From Lineus longissimus (lineage: Eukaryota > Nemertea > Pilidiophora > Heteronemertea > Lineidae), in assembly GCF_910592395.1 (NCBI RefSeq), contig NC_088312.1:10106001-10170000 (forward strand): 64,000 nucleotides of DNA, given 5' to 3'. This document shows positions 1 through 14,500 of the stretch, in pieces. The notes under the pieces are model-generated. The model searched no databases. It was not told the origin of the DNA and saw only the letters and a list, made by a program, of their open reading frames with translations. The first letter of the stretch is position 1, and each line of letters starts with the position of its first letter. Position numbers and translations under genes: made by a program.

Positions 1-1004
1 CCCTCTTCTTCCAGTTCCTGGATCCGCCAGTGCTCTTAAACCATCATCATTATTATCATTATCAATATTATCATGAAGAAAACCCCTTCACCCGCGATTT
101 TTACAAGCTGAAGTACACACTGCTTCCAGGTTTTCGAGCACTCCAGGGAATGGTTTGACTATCAGTCGGCGGAGCTTTCTAAATGCAATTGCCTGTGAAT
201 CCGCACTTTCGGTTTTGTTGTTATGTGACGTGTATCACGTGATGAATTCCCATACGGTACTTAGAAAAATTAAGAGCGATTAACAACGTTAGGTGAAAGA
301 GTACGACCAAAATAAAGGGGGAAAATTGCGGAAATGGATGAATGCTTTAAACATATAGTGGCCCCAATACTTTCCCGGCTTATTTTTTGTATAATCCCAC
401 ACTTTTGATTTAATAGATGGCCCCATATGCAAATCAGACCTGCTGAAAAGGCCCCTTATGTTCATGAGTATGCCCATATATAAAAAGAACAAAAAATGCT
501 ATTTCTCCGAGATCGCTGCAAATTTTACCAATTTAACCCGGCGAGGTCCATATCCATATAAACCACGACTTTCAGGAAAAGTTTCGAGGTCATCCGATCT
601 GAACTGACGGAGGAGATGCGTGACAAACTATTTCAGCTCTACGTCCATTATAGTAGTGATTAGTAACTCGCATCCCAGAATTCGTGATCATAAATTGAAA
701 TGTAGAATTGTTAATGAGAAATACTAATTGACTCATACTGGTTATTAAAGTTTAATTTAAGTAATGAGATGGGGGACACTTTGCAGAACAGGCGACTTTT
801 TGGACGTGGGGTCGCCACCTCCATGCCTTGGGATATTCAATCATATAATAGCATGACTGAGAGAGATATTGCACGCAATTATTGTACCTGAGCTGCAAAA
901 TTTGGGGGTCAAGATGGACTTGGGGCCCATGCCTTATTTTACACACTTCTGAAACATACTCGAGCCTCCAATGACACTCTACTAAGCATTTCACCTTCTT
1001 TTAG
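1..1004. other. Intron or upstream sequence of the astacin gene, no exon recognised
   Basis: No reading frame here resembles a protein family. The first supportable exon starts at 1005 in phase 1, so the signal peptide, propeptide and first part of the astacin domain must lie upstream, probably outside the window. A short ATT/ATC-rich microsatellite is at about 40-75. Confidence 0.6.
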
Positions 1005-2584
1005 CTAAAAAGGTTTCGCATGAAAAGGTCCTCGCGGCTCTGAAGCACTATGAGGAGAAAACATGCCTCCGCTTCGCCCGGCGCAACAGTACCCTGGCCC
1101 GTAGAGTCAAGCACAAGAACTACATGGACTTCGGCACAGGTAGTGGATGCTGGGCTTTCGTTGGGATGACTGGACAGGGAGCGCAGACGGTCACTCTTCA
1201 AGAGAATGCATGTCTGAAGGTAGGTAAAGGATCCGGTCATCAATTTATGCTGTTAGGTGCGTGAAGACCATGTCGGTCTGGAATCTATCCCCATCGATCC
1301 CTGCCGGCTGAACTAACGCGATATCCTCGGGAAGGTTTAGGTTCTTTGACGATTACTTCAAGAAGTGGATTCCTAAGCCACCCTTACTTTTCAATTTCCA
1401 AGTCGCCGATGGAAATCTCGTCCGTTAAATTTTTTTTCATGAGGGATGACTTCTCAAGAATGTTTTCAAACTAACGATGGGTGAGTGTCACCTGCATAGT
1501 ACTGTAGTATGTGAAATAGTGTATCAGCAACAGTATGAGTATGGTTGACAATTTTATTACGTTAGGGTAAAAACCTCAATCTGCCACTCTCTCAGATTCA
1601 AATTCCATGAATATGTTCTCACTTACTATTTCAGTTGGGTACCATCCTGCACGAGGTCGGTCATTCTTTGGGGATGTACCATGAACAAATCAGGACGGAC
1701 CGAAATGAACACGTGACCGTGGACTTTGCCAACATCGCATCAAAAGCAAGGGGTAATTTTGAGATGAAGGCGGTGTCGTATAATTACGCACCATACGATT
1801 TAGAGTCAGATTTACAGTATGGAAAATTTGTAAGCATGAACATTTCCCAATTCATTTCATTCCGAGTTTGGTGCTTCAGTTTGTGCGAAAGAACTTCTGT
1901 GGCCTTCTCTTATTCTTCAAGAGGTAGACAGTCAGTCAGCGCGGTGTTCGTCTGCTACTTTGCACACTTGTGGTTGCTCTCTACCTTAGTTAACTTCGTT
2001 TGTGGTCGCGGATCCGTGGGGACCATGAGCAGTTGCAAGAAATGAGACACTGGAAGGCTGCATGGCTTGCAGGGCCATTTTGTCACTTCCATCTTTGTCC
2101 ATCCGAGTCTGAATTGGACACCTTATGTTTCTTAGTCAGTAAATGGCATCTCTGGTCTTGGTCGCGAATATCACGTTCATGCCATATCTGCATCCCTAGA
2201 TGCTGGTGTATGATAAGACAGATGGCAATAATAACATAATTATAGCTACTGTAGATCTCAGTAGGTCTGGAACTAAATTCATTTGTCTATGAGAGAAAAA
2301 CATCCCGTGCAATGTTTTTTTTCAGTATTTCAGCAAGAATGATCGACCAACCATCAAAACCAAAGATCCAGACCTAGGCTTCCTTATTGACCCGCCGAAC
2401 CGCGGAGGTCTGAGTTTCTACGACATGATGGCAGTCAACCGCGCCTACAGCTGCAATGCCCCTTGCAGAAAGCCGCTGAGGAATTGTCAGAACCATGGCT
2501 TTGTTGGTCACAGGTGTACCTGCGTGTGTCCCAGCGGCCTAGCTGGGTCTGACTGCAGCCGCTTGGACAGAGGCATGTCTCCAT
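1005..2584 (+). CDS. Astacin catalytic domain and first EGF-like module (three exons)
   Basis: Exon 1005-1219 encodes the N-terminal half (KHYEEKTCLRF, then SGCWAFVG, the usual astacin cysteine context). Exon 1635-1829 carries the zinc signature HEVGHSLGMYH, an exact HExxHxxGxxH, followed by EQIRTDR. The expected Met-turn (SxMHY) reads SDLQYG here: Met is Leu and His is Gln, while the Tyr is kept. Exon 2326-2584 continues with YFSKNDRPTI, the LSFYDMMAVNRAYSC end of the domain, then a Cys-rich EGF-like module. The zinc ligands suggest an active fold; the altered Met-turn makes activity less certain. Confidence 0.9.
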
Positions 2585-5500
2585 GTGAGTTGCATATTCT
2601 CAAACGCCTTAAAGTTATATACTGCAGTAATGATTAATTTTTAGCTCACCTCTTAGCAGAGGTGAGCTTATCCCATACCGTGGCGTCCGTCGTCCGTCGT
2701 CGTCGTCGTCGTCGTCCGTCGTCCGTAGCAGGGCACGTTTCGTAACTGTTAGAGCTATTGAGTTGAAACTTTGTACACATGTTTCCTTATGTAATGACAC
2801 ATTGGAGACCAAGTTTCGGTCCGATTCGTTTCATGGTTTGGCCAACAGGGGGCCAAACGTTAAAAGTATGCAATATCTCCCTTAATAGTAGTCGGGAAAT
2901 TTTGAAAAAAATATGGTAGGTACTTCTAGCAAAGGTGCATCATATATCCTCCGGGTTTTTGATTTGACCTCCTTTTCAAGGTCACAGAGGTCAAAGTTTG
3001 CTGATTCACTGAACAGTAGCATGTTTCCTATCTATTTTAGCTAGAAGGTTTTAAACCAGTGTGGACATGTATCTGGGGATTCTCTATTCCACCCCTAAAA
3101 TTTCGGCCGTTCGGACATCAAATATGGCCGCCAGGCAGCCATCTTGAAAAATAAACACAGTACTATTACTCCGAAACTAATGATCGGATTGCAACCAAAT
3201 TTGATCTGGATGTATATCTATGTACTCTCTACTAAATCCTTGATTTTTTATCAAATGTGATAGCCAATATGGGTGCCAGGCGGGCATCTTGCAAAATTCT
3301 TAGTTTGGCCACCCGGGGGCCAAATTTAATGTCCAAAGTTAAAATGTTTGATTGCTCGTTTAATAGTGGTCTGATTTTCATAATATTTTTATGGTAGGTA
3401 CTCCCAGCATTTCATAAATGTGGGTTTTTGATTTGACCTACTTCTTAAGGTCACAGAGGTCAAAGTTTTCCTATGGCACCGCCATTTTACAATGACGGCA
3501 CGTTTTGTCACTGCTTTAGCTACAGATCCCTAACTTGGTACGAATGTACCCCTATACTCTTAGACTAAACTGCAGTCTAGAGGTGAGCACAATGGCCCTG
3601 GCCATTTCATTTATAATGGATTGTGTATCAGTCTTGTTTTGACCACAAAAGTTTTGGTGAGACAACCATACACCTCTAGCAGAGTGCTACTGCCGAAATT
3701 CATAGGATGACCGAGTGGTTGAGGCGGTCGACTTCAGATCAGGTGGGCGAAAGTTAGCTTTGGTTCGAACTCACTTCTGGTAATTTTCTTTTTGCATTCA
3801 ATGAACAAAATTTGTAGTTTGCTTTGTATACAAGTACGATATTTTGGTGTTTTTGGCTGAAGTTAGGAAAAAGAGAGTTATTAATCAATGATTGTGTTCG
3901 CCAAGAGAGAAAGCGTGATTAGTATGAGAAATACTAGGTTAGTGTAACATTGTTACCAATTGTTTTTACAGCATGTGGTGGGATCATCACTTTGACTGGG
4001 GATGGTGACAGTGAGACTTTCACCTCACCAAATTACCCCGGTATAACTGACAAGACCACATGTGTCTGGGTGATAAAGGTAAGTCAGCTACATGTATAAG
4101 TTTACCAATGAATTACAGTATGAAACTTGAAACAATCTCTTCAGCACTGCTGCCGTCCAGAGGCCAAATGACGTTCTTAGTAATTATCGACGACAATCGA
4201 CCGCTTCATTGTTTTTTGTTTCTTTTCCCAATCAGACATCGCCTGAACGATACATCAAATTAGAGTTCCCAGATTTCGATCTGGCAAGGACAAAGTCTTG
4301 GATGCAGAAGTTCAAATGCGAGAACACTGTTCAGGTCCGTTACAACCTGATCGGCCAGACCGGTCCGCGCTTCTGTGGCTCCGACATGGGCTCCAAAACG
4401 TTCAGCACGATGACGAAAGTTGGCGGTCGAGAGAAAGATATGTGGCTCATGATGGTGCTGCTGGAGAGCAGCGGGAAGAACATTCCGCAGAGAGGGTTCA
4501 AGGCGAAGGTCACAGCCCATGATGTTCCCGGTAAGTCCACATGTCTGGCTGTACGCCTGGTCAACACTATTTGCGGGGGTTTTTTCACATGACGATTACT
4601 CTGCGCGAAGTTTCTTCTGGCCCATTGATACTGTTTTCTGCTGTTAATAAACCAACAGCTTTACGTGTTTTGCAATCTCCCTTAAATTGACACTTCGCTG
4701 TGTTCTTATGTTCAGTAAATAACACAAATTTCTATATTTTTCGTCTAGGGTGTATAAAAAAGTACTGCCACAACGGGGGTACCTGTGAGGACGGTGGGAC
4801 CAAGAGGGCTGTTTGCCGTTGTAAACAAGGATTCGTTGGGGCCAGTTGTGAGGGAGTCGGTAAGTATCCTCATTCTTTTCCGTAAAAGGTCATTTACCTG
4901 GTTGAAATGTGACTGTCATAATCTGCGTATTCCTAATCTGATAACAAAACGACATGGCATACGTTGTGTTGTATTACCCTGTCAAAAATTACAAATTTCA
5001 GTTTTGCTCTGATTCATATTTCAGGTGACGCGGTCAGTAGGAATAACTTCGATGACGATTCCGACAACGGTGGATTCGGTGGGTTGAAGAATGTTGATGG
5101 CGACGACGGTGACTGGAGATGGACAAGGGTATGACAGGACCAGTCATGTACACTCGGAGACGTTTTCAGGAGTTTTTGTCGCAGCATGTATTGCAAAATC
5201 AGTTTTGGTTTTTAAGGATGTCGAAGCACTTTTAGATTCTTCACAGAGTGTGGAATACCTCAGATTTCATCGAACATTCCTTATGTAGTATTCTCATAGA
5301 AAATGGTTAATGTTGGAAGAAAATTGAAAATACCGTTTTAGTGTTACTATTGCTATTGATTTCTATCTTTTTCGTGTTCGTATCAATCTTTAGATATTTA
5401 CTTGTGTACTCATACTGATTTAGAGAAAGACTCCATCCGACAACACGGGTCCGATCGGTGACGTACGAGGTCAAGGCGCTTACCTCTACATTGAGGCTTC

Positions 5501-8500
5501 AGGTCCTCAGAAAAGTCGGGACATACTCAGATTGGAAACAGTTTCTTCATTTGAAGGTACTTGTCTCCTCGATTCAGGTGCATGTAATGGACGCTGACAT
5601 GACTGACACTATCGTCAAAGCCATCTTACCCCAATAAGTCAACCACCCATCCCCATCCCCACCCCACTTCCTCAGTAACAGGCAGTCTAGGTCTCGTTAA
5701 AGGGACTTTGCGATCTCGGAGCCTTGTGTGTCTCGTAAAGCAAACTGTTAAACTATACAAAGTAAATGAGCTGTCACGCCTTTTCATTTAGGAAAATGTC
5801 TTTAAACCTCAAACACCACATCCTTACAATGGTAAGGTAGCCCTCATATTACTGTGCCTAAGGAATATCCCTGTATGTTTTCCAAACGATGTCTCCAATC
5901 TCTCTAGATCGGAAGAGATGCCTTGAATTCGCGTACAGCATGTGTGGTAACTGTATGGGCACGCTACAGATATTCCAGTCAGGAAACGGCCAGGAGCAGC
6001 TGCTTTGGCACAAGAGTGGGAATCAGGGACAGAGGTGGCTCACGGAGAGACTGACTTTACCGGCCATGGGCCACGACTACAAAGTACGTGATCTAATGGA
6101 TCAAGTTTTACGTGTATCTAGCGTGTTGTTTGCGTCAGATTATCAAAATCTAATTGAAAAATGAAAAATTTGAAATATGTTGCATAATATTTGACCTGAA
6201 TTGTGAAGATAACGCATTTTTACACATGTATTAATAAATAAATTTGGTGTTTTTCAAGGTAATAATCCAAGGTACTGTTGGTTCTTGCTTCCTCTCCGAC
6301 CTTGCCATTGATGAGGTGAACATTCTTCCCAACGGCTGCGATGGTGACGTGAGCCGCCCGCAAGTCACGCGTGCCCTGCTGCCGGATCCTACCAGGGAAG
6401 TACCTGAACCTACCATACGACCTACAACTATCACTATCATGAGAACTACGACTACCGCTAGGAAGCTACCATCACAGGTAGCTGCGGTGTCTGGACAGCC
6501 AATAGGTGAGTCACCTTAAGTGGAATCAACTATTAGTGACATTTCACAAGCCTACGATTAACGATTATGCTTTATAATTTCTGAAATCAATGAAAATAAA
6601 CTTTCCTCTCATCAATGTGGTGATATTGCCCTTTTGAATCCAACAAATAATCGCATCCTTTCAGAAGTTTAAACTTCTCACATGATGCGATTAAGTGTGT
6701 ATACGTATAGGTTAGTGTAGCGCAACCTCTCTAATATAGAGATAATACAGCAATTGCCAATCATTTTTTTCAGTTGACTATACCACTTCCTGTGACTTTG
6801 AAAATGGATTCTGTGACTTCATTCAAGCATCAACCGACGATTTTGATTGGGTGCGTAAAGAGGGCGCAACGAGTACTCAGAATACGGGTCCAAATGGTGA
6901 TCATACTTCCGGATCCGGGAAATACGCCCTCCTTGAATCGACGGGAAAGGTAAGAAACGCATACGTTAGTAAACGATTCTGGTATGATAACCATCATCGC
7001 CACCATTAACCACGACCATGAAGAAGACGATAAGCTGGGACCAAGTAAGGTCAGGTTATAAGTACACGAAGTTGCAAAAAGGGTTTCGTGCTTGTGTGAG
7101 GAATACATCTTTATTGCTGAATCAAACACGAACCAATCTAGTCCCCTATTTCTCCCTTATATTAAGGCAGTTAAAGTATAGATGTTAAAAGCAGTCAAGA
7201 CACACTGCGCCCTGCATCCACTTTATTATTTCAGGAAAAGGGTGACACGACAACCTTAGAGTCGCCCCTTTCTCGCTACTCCAGCGGCGAAGCTTGCCTA
7301 GAGTTCTGGTACAACGATTTCGGCTTCTCTCCCTCCTCTTTGTACGTGACAGTGCACACCCAGGGTACGCCAAACACCGTCTTCTATTCCAACGCATCCC
7401 CTGCGAAACAGGTGGGGAGTAGGTGGCAATGGGTTCAGGTTCAAATCAAGAACAGGGAAATGTTTAAGGTGAGTGGTTGCTGGACACCATCAAAGGGTAT
7501 ATGGTGCCGATAGAGAATACTCGCGCGCACTCATTCTCTACTGTCATGCTAAGAGCCTTCGGCCAAGGTGGGGAGTCCATCTCAAGCGACTCGTATTTCT
7601 CACTTGTTGGGGTAAATTTGCCTGCCCTGGCAAAGACACTATAGCAGCAAGGAAGTTCGGTTTCAAGTCCCATTCGAAGGACTGGTATCATTTCGTTTTA
7701 GCCTACCTCTTGTGATGTCACAGGGTAGCGCCGGGTCTTTTCAGTTCTCGTCATAGCTCCAGGGAGTTATTTTCGCTCTACTTAAGCTGATCATTCTCAT
7801 TTAACAACCATTTTTACTCTGGGCCGTCTGGTTTCAGGTGTCATTCTCCGGTCAAAGGGGTGACGACTTCGGGGGCGATCTCGCTATAGACGACATAAGA
7901 ATTCGACCAGGATCATGTGCCAAAGGTATAGCAATTTTCGTGATACCTAGCCAGGAAATAGAAAACCTTACTACTCGAAGCACCTTTTAGTGCCGTCATA
8001 ATCTGGTGTCAGTCGTTCGTCAATAACTCTGTGTTTATATAGCGAACAGTGTTCATATAGCGAAAAGGTATGGCATCATGAATACGAGGTTGTGCTCAGA
8101 TCCTGAAATATTGTTCCAATTTCTATTCAGCAAACCAACAAATCAAATGCGACTTCGAAGGAGACTCCTGCAAATACGAACAAGCACCCGACGATGACTT
8201 CGACTGGACCTTACAGACGGGCACTACGCCTTCGGACTCCACTGGGCCGTCTGCGGACCATACCACAGGCACTGGTCATTACATGTTCATAGAAGCATCT
8301 TCTCCGGTGGTAAGTTGAGAGGAAGTTCGTCGTCGTTCCATAATTTTAAAACCTTTTGTTACAAGAATTCATACAAGCCACAACGACTGTGACTTTGATT
8401 TAAAAACATACATGCATATACGTGTCGTTCAACATTGGTTTTCGAAAGCAACTTCATCCATCTAATGAGGTCGATACTATTGATCAAGCACATGTGGCCA

Positions 8501-11500
8501 ATAAAGATGAAGGAAACCCTTAGATTTTGTTTTGGAAAGTATCATTTTATACTTCACTGATAAATTGGCCAGTACCACTGCAATGAAAACCTGCATATGT
8601 AAAGACTGTATGTACATGATGAACCTGGATGCATTGGCCGCGAACTGACTAATGTCAACCGTTTCTTTTGTCCAGGAACCTAATTGGAGAGCAACCCTCC
8701 TTCTGCCGCATGCATATTTCACCGGCCCCTCCTGCCTGTACTTCTGGTACAACAACAACAGTCCGCAGGTCTCTCAACTTTACGTGGAGACGAGGCTGGA
8801 CGATGACACGAGGAAGACGGTCTTCACAGTGGAAGAGAATACCGGGGACACGTGGCTGATGGCGGGAGTTCAGCTTACCATTAAAGAACGATTTAGAGTG
8901 AGTTTAAAACATTTATTCAGAGTTTTCAGCTTTTTAGTCATACATGTACAGTAATTCGATTTATTCAAGATGAAATGTGCGAAGGGAAACATACGATCCA
9001 AGTGCAGAAGGGATACACTTTATCCCGGGGATGGAAGATGTGCGCAGAAATAATAGTTGGGTTTATGTTAACCTACTCTAGGCAAATTTCACACGACTAC
9101 ATTATTTACACTTTGGTTGACGCTGATCGTTATATATCAAGTAAAGATTTACCATTAACATCATTTCGACGATAAGATGCAAAAATACTTAGTATAAATC
9201 TAAGCTCACTCAGTTCCGAGCATCAATTTTGCAGGTTGCATTTATGGGGGTTCGTGGTTCTGGACATTTGGGAGATTTAGCAATTGATGACATATCGCTT
9301 GCATCTGGTGCCTGTACGAAAGGTAAGGACTACTGCAGAAACACTACCGAAGCCATAGTACAGAACGATGTATCATGTAGCTTCTTTGATAGCAATAAGG
9401 CCTGTAACACCCAAGAATATACCCCCAAGAGGAGTCGTTTTAAATCCTGAGTGTGTGCTTCTTGTTTATTGACTAAAAAACATCTAAATATTCGGATTTC
9501 TTCATAAGGTGTTGAAACGTTGTTTTGCCTGTCAGTGTCACGAAACCTACCTGTTTTTTATGACCCGAGACCTTAATACGCCGTGCTCTTACAAGACACG
9601 GTATTTTAAGTACCAACAGATGCGCACCATGTAGACGTAGAGGTTTTAAAGGCTTACAGGTTTTTCTAAAGCTAAAACCATTTTTTTAAATAGGAGTGTA
9701 CCCAACCGCTTTGCTATGACCCAAGACCATTACTTTTTTCAGTGGACTTCACAGTGTCTTGTGATTTCGAGAAAAGCATAGAAGACTGCGGCTTAGAACA
9801 GATCCAGGAGGATGACTATGACTGGGAGATCAACACTGGGCCGACCACGACTTCTGGGACAGGTCCCGCGGGCGATCACACCACGGGAAGTGGACATTAT
9901 GCTTATATTGATGCCAGTGGAAAGGTAAAAAATGTCAACGAATACAACAAAACCTGACCTGCTTTGGTAAAAGCAGACAAAGGGAGAAAAGGCGAAATTA
10001 AAAGAGATGAACTTCTTCTTTTCTTTCGGGAGACCGTCAATCGACCCCCTATATAGCTTCTGTTTTGTCCTCGAGTCTTATTATCTAAGAATGTCGATCA
10101 TCACACGACAAAGTTTAGTCATCATGATGGTCCTGCTCCTATAGATTACCTTGGGCATATTTTATCAGTGACTTACGTTGTGATATGTAAGAAATCATTG
10201 AAAGAGAAAATATTACACAAATTACCGCCACTGGAATTATTGCTATGCAAATCGCCCTCGCTGAATCCTTTCCGTCGATGATATCAATGATGGTTGATTC
10301 AGAATCCGAAAACCAGTTAAAATTTACACCAATTAAAATGACAAAGACAAAACCTGATAAAATAAGAGTCAAGCTAGATAGAAATATTGATAAGAAGTAA
10401 ACAGTTCTTATCTTTTTGTTAAAGTCTCCAATTTCGGGTGTGTACGTTTTGATATTACCACTAGGGGACTTCCATTTGTATGGACAAATAGTGTTAAGGT
10501 AGAGAGCTGATGCATCAAGAACTAAAAATGACTTTCGCTCGTAAAAACCACGGCATGAGTGCCAAAATACAATACCGTAAATTATTACGAAAAGAAAAAA
10601 AGAAGAGAAATCGTAAACCCGCCAAAGATTATGTTCAACAGGGGTGTCTAACTTCAACATTCCGGCAACATATTGAGGAATTTGCTGGAACAATATGCTA
10701 CACAGACAACTTAAAGGCCAAAAAGGATAAAGAATGAAAACACGCTCTGCTTTTATGATCCAAAGTTGGAGACTATCCAAGCACAATATGGTACAGATTA
10801 TCGGGTAGAACCCGTTGGCAAATAATCTGAATACCCTAGTGTCACCGAAGATAGATTCGCTGCCTTCGTCGCTTATTCTATTTAATACCAATAAACTGAA
10901 CACGTTGATTGCCAACAAAGTCATGAAACAAACTTGTCGACAGCGCAGAGATACGTAGAATCTTTCTTTAGCTTTTAGCTCCTTCAAAAGCCGTCTGCTT
11001 TCCAAGTAGGATCTGTCTGCTTCCGACATGACGTCATCCCCTTCCAGAAAGAGATTGCAAAGTGAACGGTTCAGGCCTCGGCACTCTACTTCCCGTAGTA
11101 TCCTGATCACGTGGAACGTGATATCCTGTATCGACCACTTGATGCCTCTCGTGTGATCTTGATGGGCAATGTCCAAGAAAGTGACCTTGATTGGGTAGGA
11201 TGGTAGGATGCCGTCGCCGTAAGGATCTTTGATGTCGGCCTCATCACGAAGAAGCTGCAAGAAGGAGGGAAACGTGCGTTTGCAAATGTAGCTAAAGCCG
11301 AGAAGAAAAATGAATTTTCTTAAGCGTACGACAAAGAAGCGGTTTTGGTCGCAGGCTGGACAAACTACTTGTATGTGAGAGAGCACAAGCGCAGGTGTTG
11401 TCGCTGCGACGCTCGACATTCTTACCTTAATGATACGATAGACGGCGCCCTTTATTTCATCGTCTTCAGTGATTTCCCGAAGTAAGTCCTGTTCGGTGTC

Positions 11501-14500
11501 CACAAAGCAAATCTTCCAGTAGTCATGGGCAGCAACGTAGTGACACTTGAAGCGTCCTTCCCTGTCCAAGTCTATTGCCAAAGGGGTCAGTACGTGCTCA
11601 ATGCGTTCATCAGCAGCCCTCAGACCTAAGGTCAAGTCTATCTTTATGGTTCGTTCTTTATCATCCTTGTATGATATCTTAACTGCTGGGCCTGCTTTCT
11701 TGATTTCAAAGTCGTCAATGATTTGCTGCAGTAATTCCCTAACGACATTTAGAAACCTATCCTGGATTGATGAGGCCATTATCTCCTGCTCATCTAAATG
11801 TAAGCTGAAGAACGAGTGACTCTCCCGGTTGGCTGCGCAAGGCTTCGTCCGAAGGAGACGTTTGGAAGCGACATATAAACCTTCGACAGTTAACAAGTAT
11901 TGGAAATCAAACTCATCAGCTCCGCCTACTTTGGTTCCCTCTGCCACACTTCCGCACAAACTCAGTTCACCGCCATGAAATGATTCAAATAGGGGTTCCC
12001 CTGCGGTCGCCCCATTTGCGAGATTCCACGAGATTATGTTCCGAATGGCCTTTACCGTTGGAGGGAGTTCCAAATCCTTTGGGACGCGAGTTGTTTCCTC
12101 CTGATGCAGCAGACATGGGTTGAGGTATAGTCTTGCAATAACACTGTCGAATGTAATATCGTTACAGTTGGTGATTATTGCAGGCTTTGTCGTGCGAACT
12201 CTACCTCGAAGCAGGGGTGTTCGCTCCTCTGTCCCGGGGTCAGATTCCGATGACATCTAGAAGATGAAATAACAGTTCCATGAGAAGACAGATCCAATTT
12301 CAATGGGCTGAACCATACTTCATTTGAAGTAAGGAAGAGTTTGACCTCACTGACCTTCGTGTGAGGTGAATCTGGGACTTAAGTTTGGTGTTCATACGCT
12401 GAAGAATTTTTAAGTGGCTACTGAGAGCGAACTTGTCGAACCCGCGCTCGGAAGGCGCAGTCTCATCGGAGATTCTTAACCTACCTTGCTGTCCAATGGT
12501 CCCGTCGATGAAAAGCATTACACTGCAGATTACATCCGTAGCAAATTTGATCTACTGCATTAGGCAAACATTTACAATTGGACAAGAACAATCAATAGAC
12601 TAGGTCATGCGCTGACCTGATTTAATTAGAAAAAAATTCTCTGCTTGTCGTATTCAACGCCTATAAGGCCCATACTCTGGATAACCTGACTCACGAAAAT
12701 AACCCGGAAGGGGGGCAATATCTAGATACCGTATAAACGCGATGAGCAAAAAAAGTCCCGGCCAGCTTATGATCAAATGCATTATTCCATTTTCGCCGCT
12801 TAGCATTAATACTACAGCACAAGATCGCCCACTTCATGACGACTCTCCTGAGAGTTAAAAAACACTAAATTTTCTTTTCAGACTGCCAACTTCAATGCTG
12901 CGATTGTCACACCGTCTGTGGTCTACCCACTGGCCAAGTCATGCATCAGGTTATGGTACCATTCCAAGGGGTCTAGCCTCTCCAAGCTTCAGGTCTTCAC
13001 GCTACACCCTGACGGTACCAACGACAATATCTGGGCGAGTGATGGAACCTCAAGTAATGAGTGGAGACCTGTCGAAGTCCAGGTCAACCGAACAGGACTA
13101 TTTCGGGTATGATGATGAGTCTTCGCGATGAACGCAGGTCTATGAGCGCCAATAGCCCAGAAAAGATATATAATTCAGTCACACTGCAGGAATTTGCAGG
13201 AATTTTCATGATTCTTGAACTCGTGAAAATCAAGGGCATTCCCATCATAACATATTCGTTATCTTTTAGAGTCAATCTACGCCAGTTTGTTGATCTGGCA
13301 AATCATCCCGGATGTTCGTACTGAATTGAATTGAATAAAGGCAGTTGGTGGGTGAGAACGAAAACTTAATACATATCAAAATTTTAACCATTATTACCAA
13401 CTACCTTACATTGCTTCTCTTGGCCCTGGAAAACAAATGGGTGCCAAGCTTGCCTGGGAAATAAACCTATGCGATGGAACAGAATCCCGTCCAGGGGGAG
13501 TGATACCTGAGTCGCCTAATCAGGAATAAGCTTGATGAGCCATTCGCTAGTTTTCTGTTTCTGTGCCAGTGACCCGGGTCCAGAGACCAGTATTGTAGAT
13601 TAACATCTCGAAAATCTTCTATATTCATTTCTTGTTCCAGTTTGCGATGATTGCGACAAGGGGTCAATCAAATGAAGGTGACATGGCAATCGATGACATC
13701 GAAATCAAACCTGGGAGATGTGCGTCCGGTGAGGAAAACATGTTATTGCGATGGACGAAGGACGGACTTCTCCAGTCTTTGTGTGTTAACGTCGGTGTAC
13801 ATCGACGCATTAAGGTTAATGAAGCCAAAGTTCGAAACGACTTGAGCGCGGAAAAGACTGTTTCGAATCTTTGTGTCCTCACAGAAGTGGTACGAGTTTG
13901 CCTCTCCATGACCATGATGGTGTCACACATATTGATCCCCGAGTACATAAATTGCGATAATGGAAAAAAATATACACCAGGTCACGCTGAGCGGCGCGCC
14001 ACATGTCTGTGTCGTTGTCACAACCAGCACAGCCATGGCCAACCACCACGACATGACACCCTGAAGATATCCTATCATATCCAATAAATAAGAATTCAGA
14101 TAAACTAATTTGGTCGACCTCCGCAATTTTTACTTTTAGTGGAAGTCTTCTCCTGCAACTTCAACGAAGGTACCTGCGGTATGGGGTTCACCTCAGATGG
14201 AAATGCTGACTGGATGTTGGCGAAAAAACCCTACTCCACCGACTATGGTCCGCTTGGTGGGGACAAGACTGGCACAGGCCATTATATCATTATGGTCGAG
14301 CAGACGAAAGGGGTGAGGCACAGCATTTTTTTCAAATTTTGAGTTCCGTCTCGTGATGAACAAGTATTTCAGGGTTGTATTCTTTCTGCGAACAGTCTTC
14401 TGATGACCTTCGACTTCGTCTCTGAAACAGACATGCCTTGTATCATGATAACAGAAGAAGAGGCCCAGTCCGAGCTGGTGGCATGGGGCAGTAACTGGGC

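Noticed and set aside
3703-3785. Functional tRNA gene
   Set aside because: A and B boxes are present but the acceptor and anticodon stems do not pair.
11255-11425. Reading paralog A as one uninterrupted 705-codon gene
   Set aside because: The paralog B junction and strong splice signals show that 171 nt form an intron.
13632-14087. 151-codon plus-strand frame as an extended MAM exon
   Set aside because: Only the first 88 nt (13641-13728) are MAM-like. A GTGAGG donor follows and the remainder is intron read-through.
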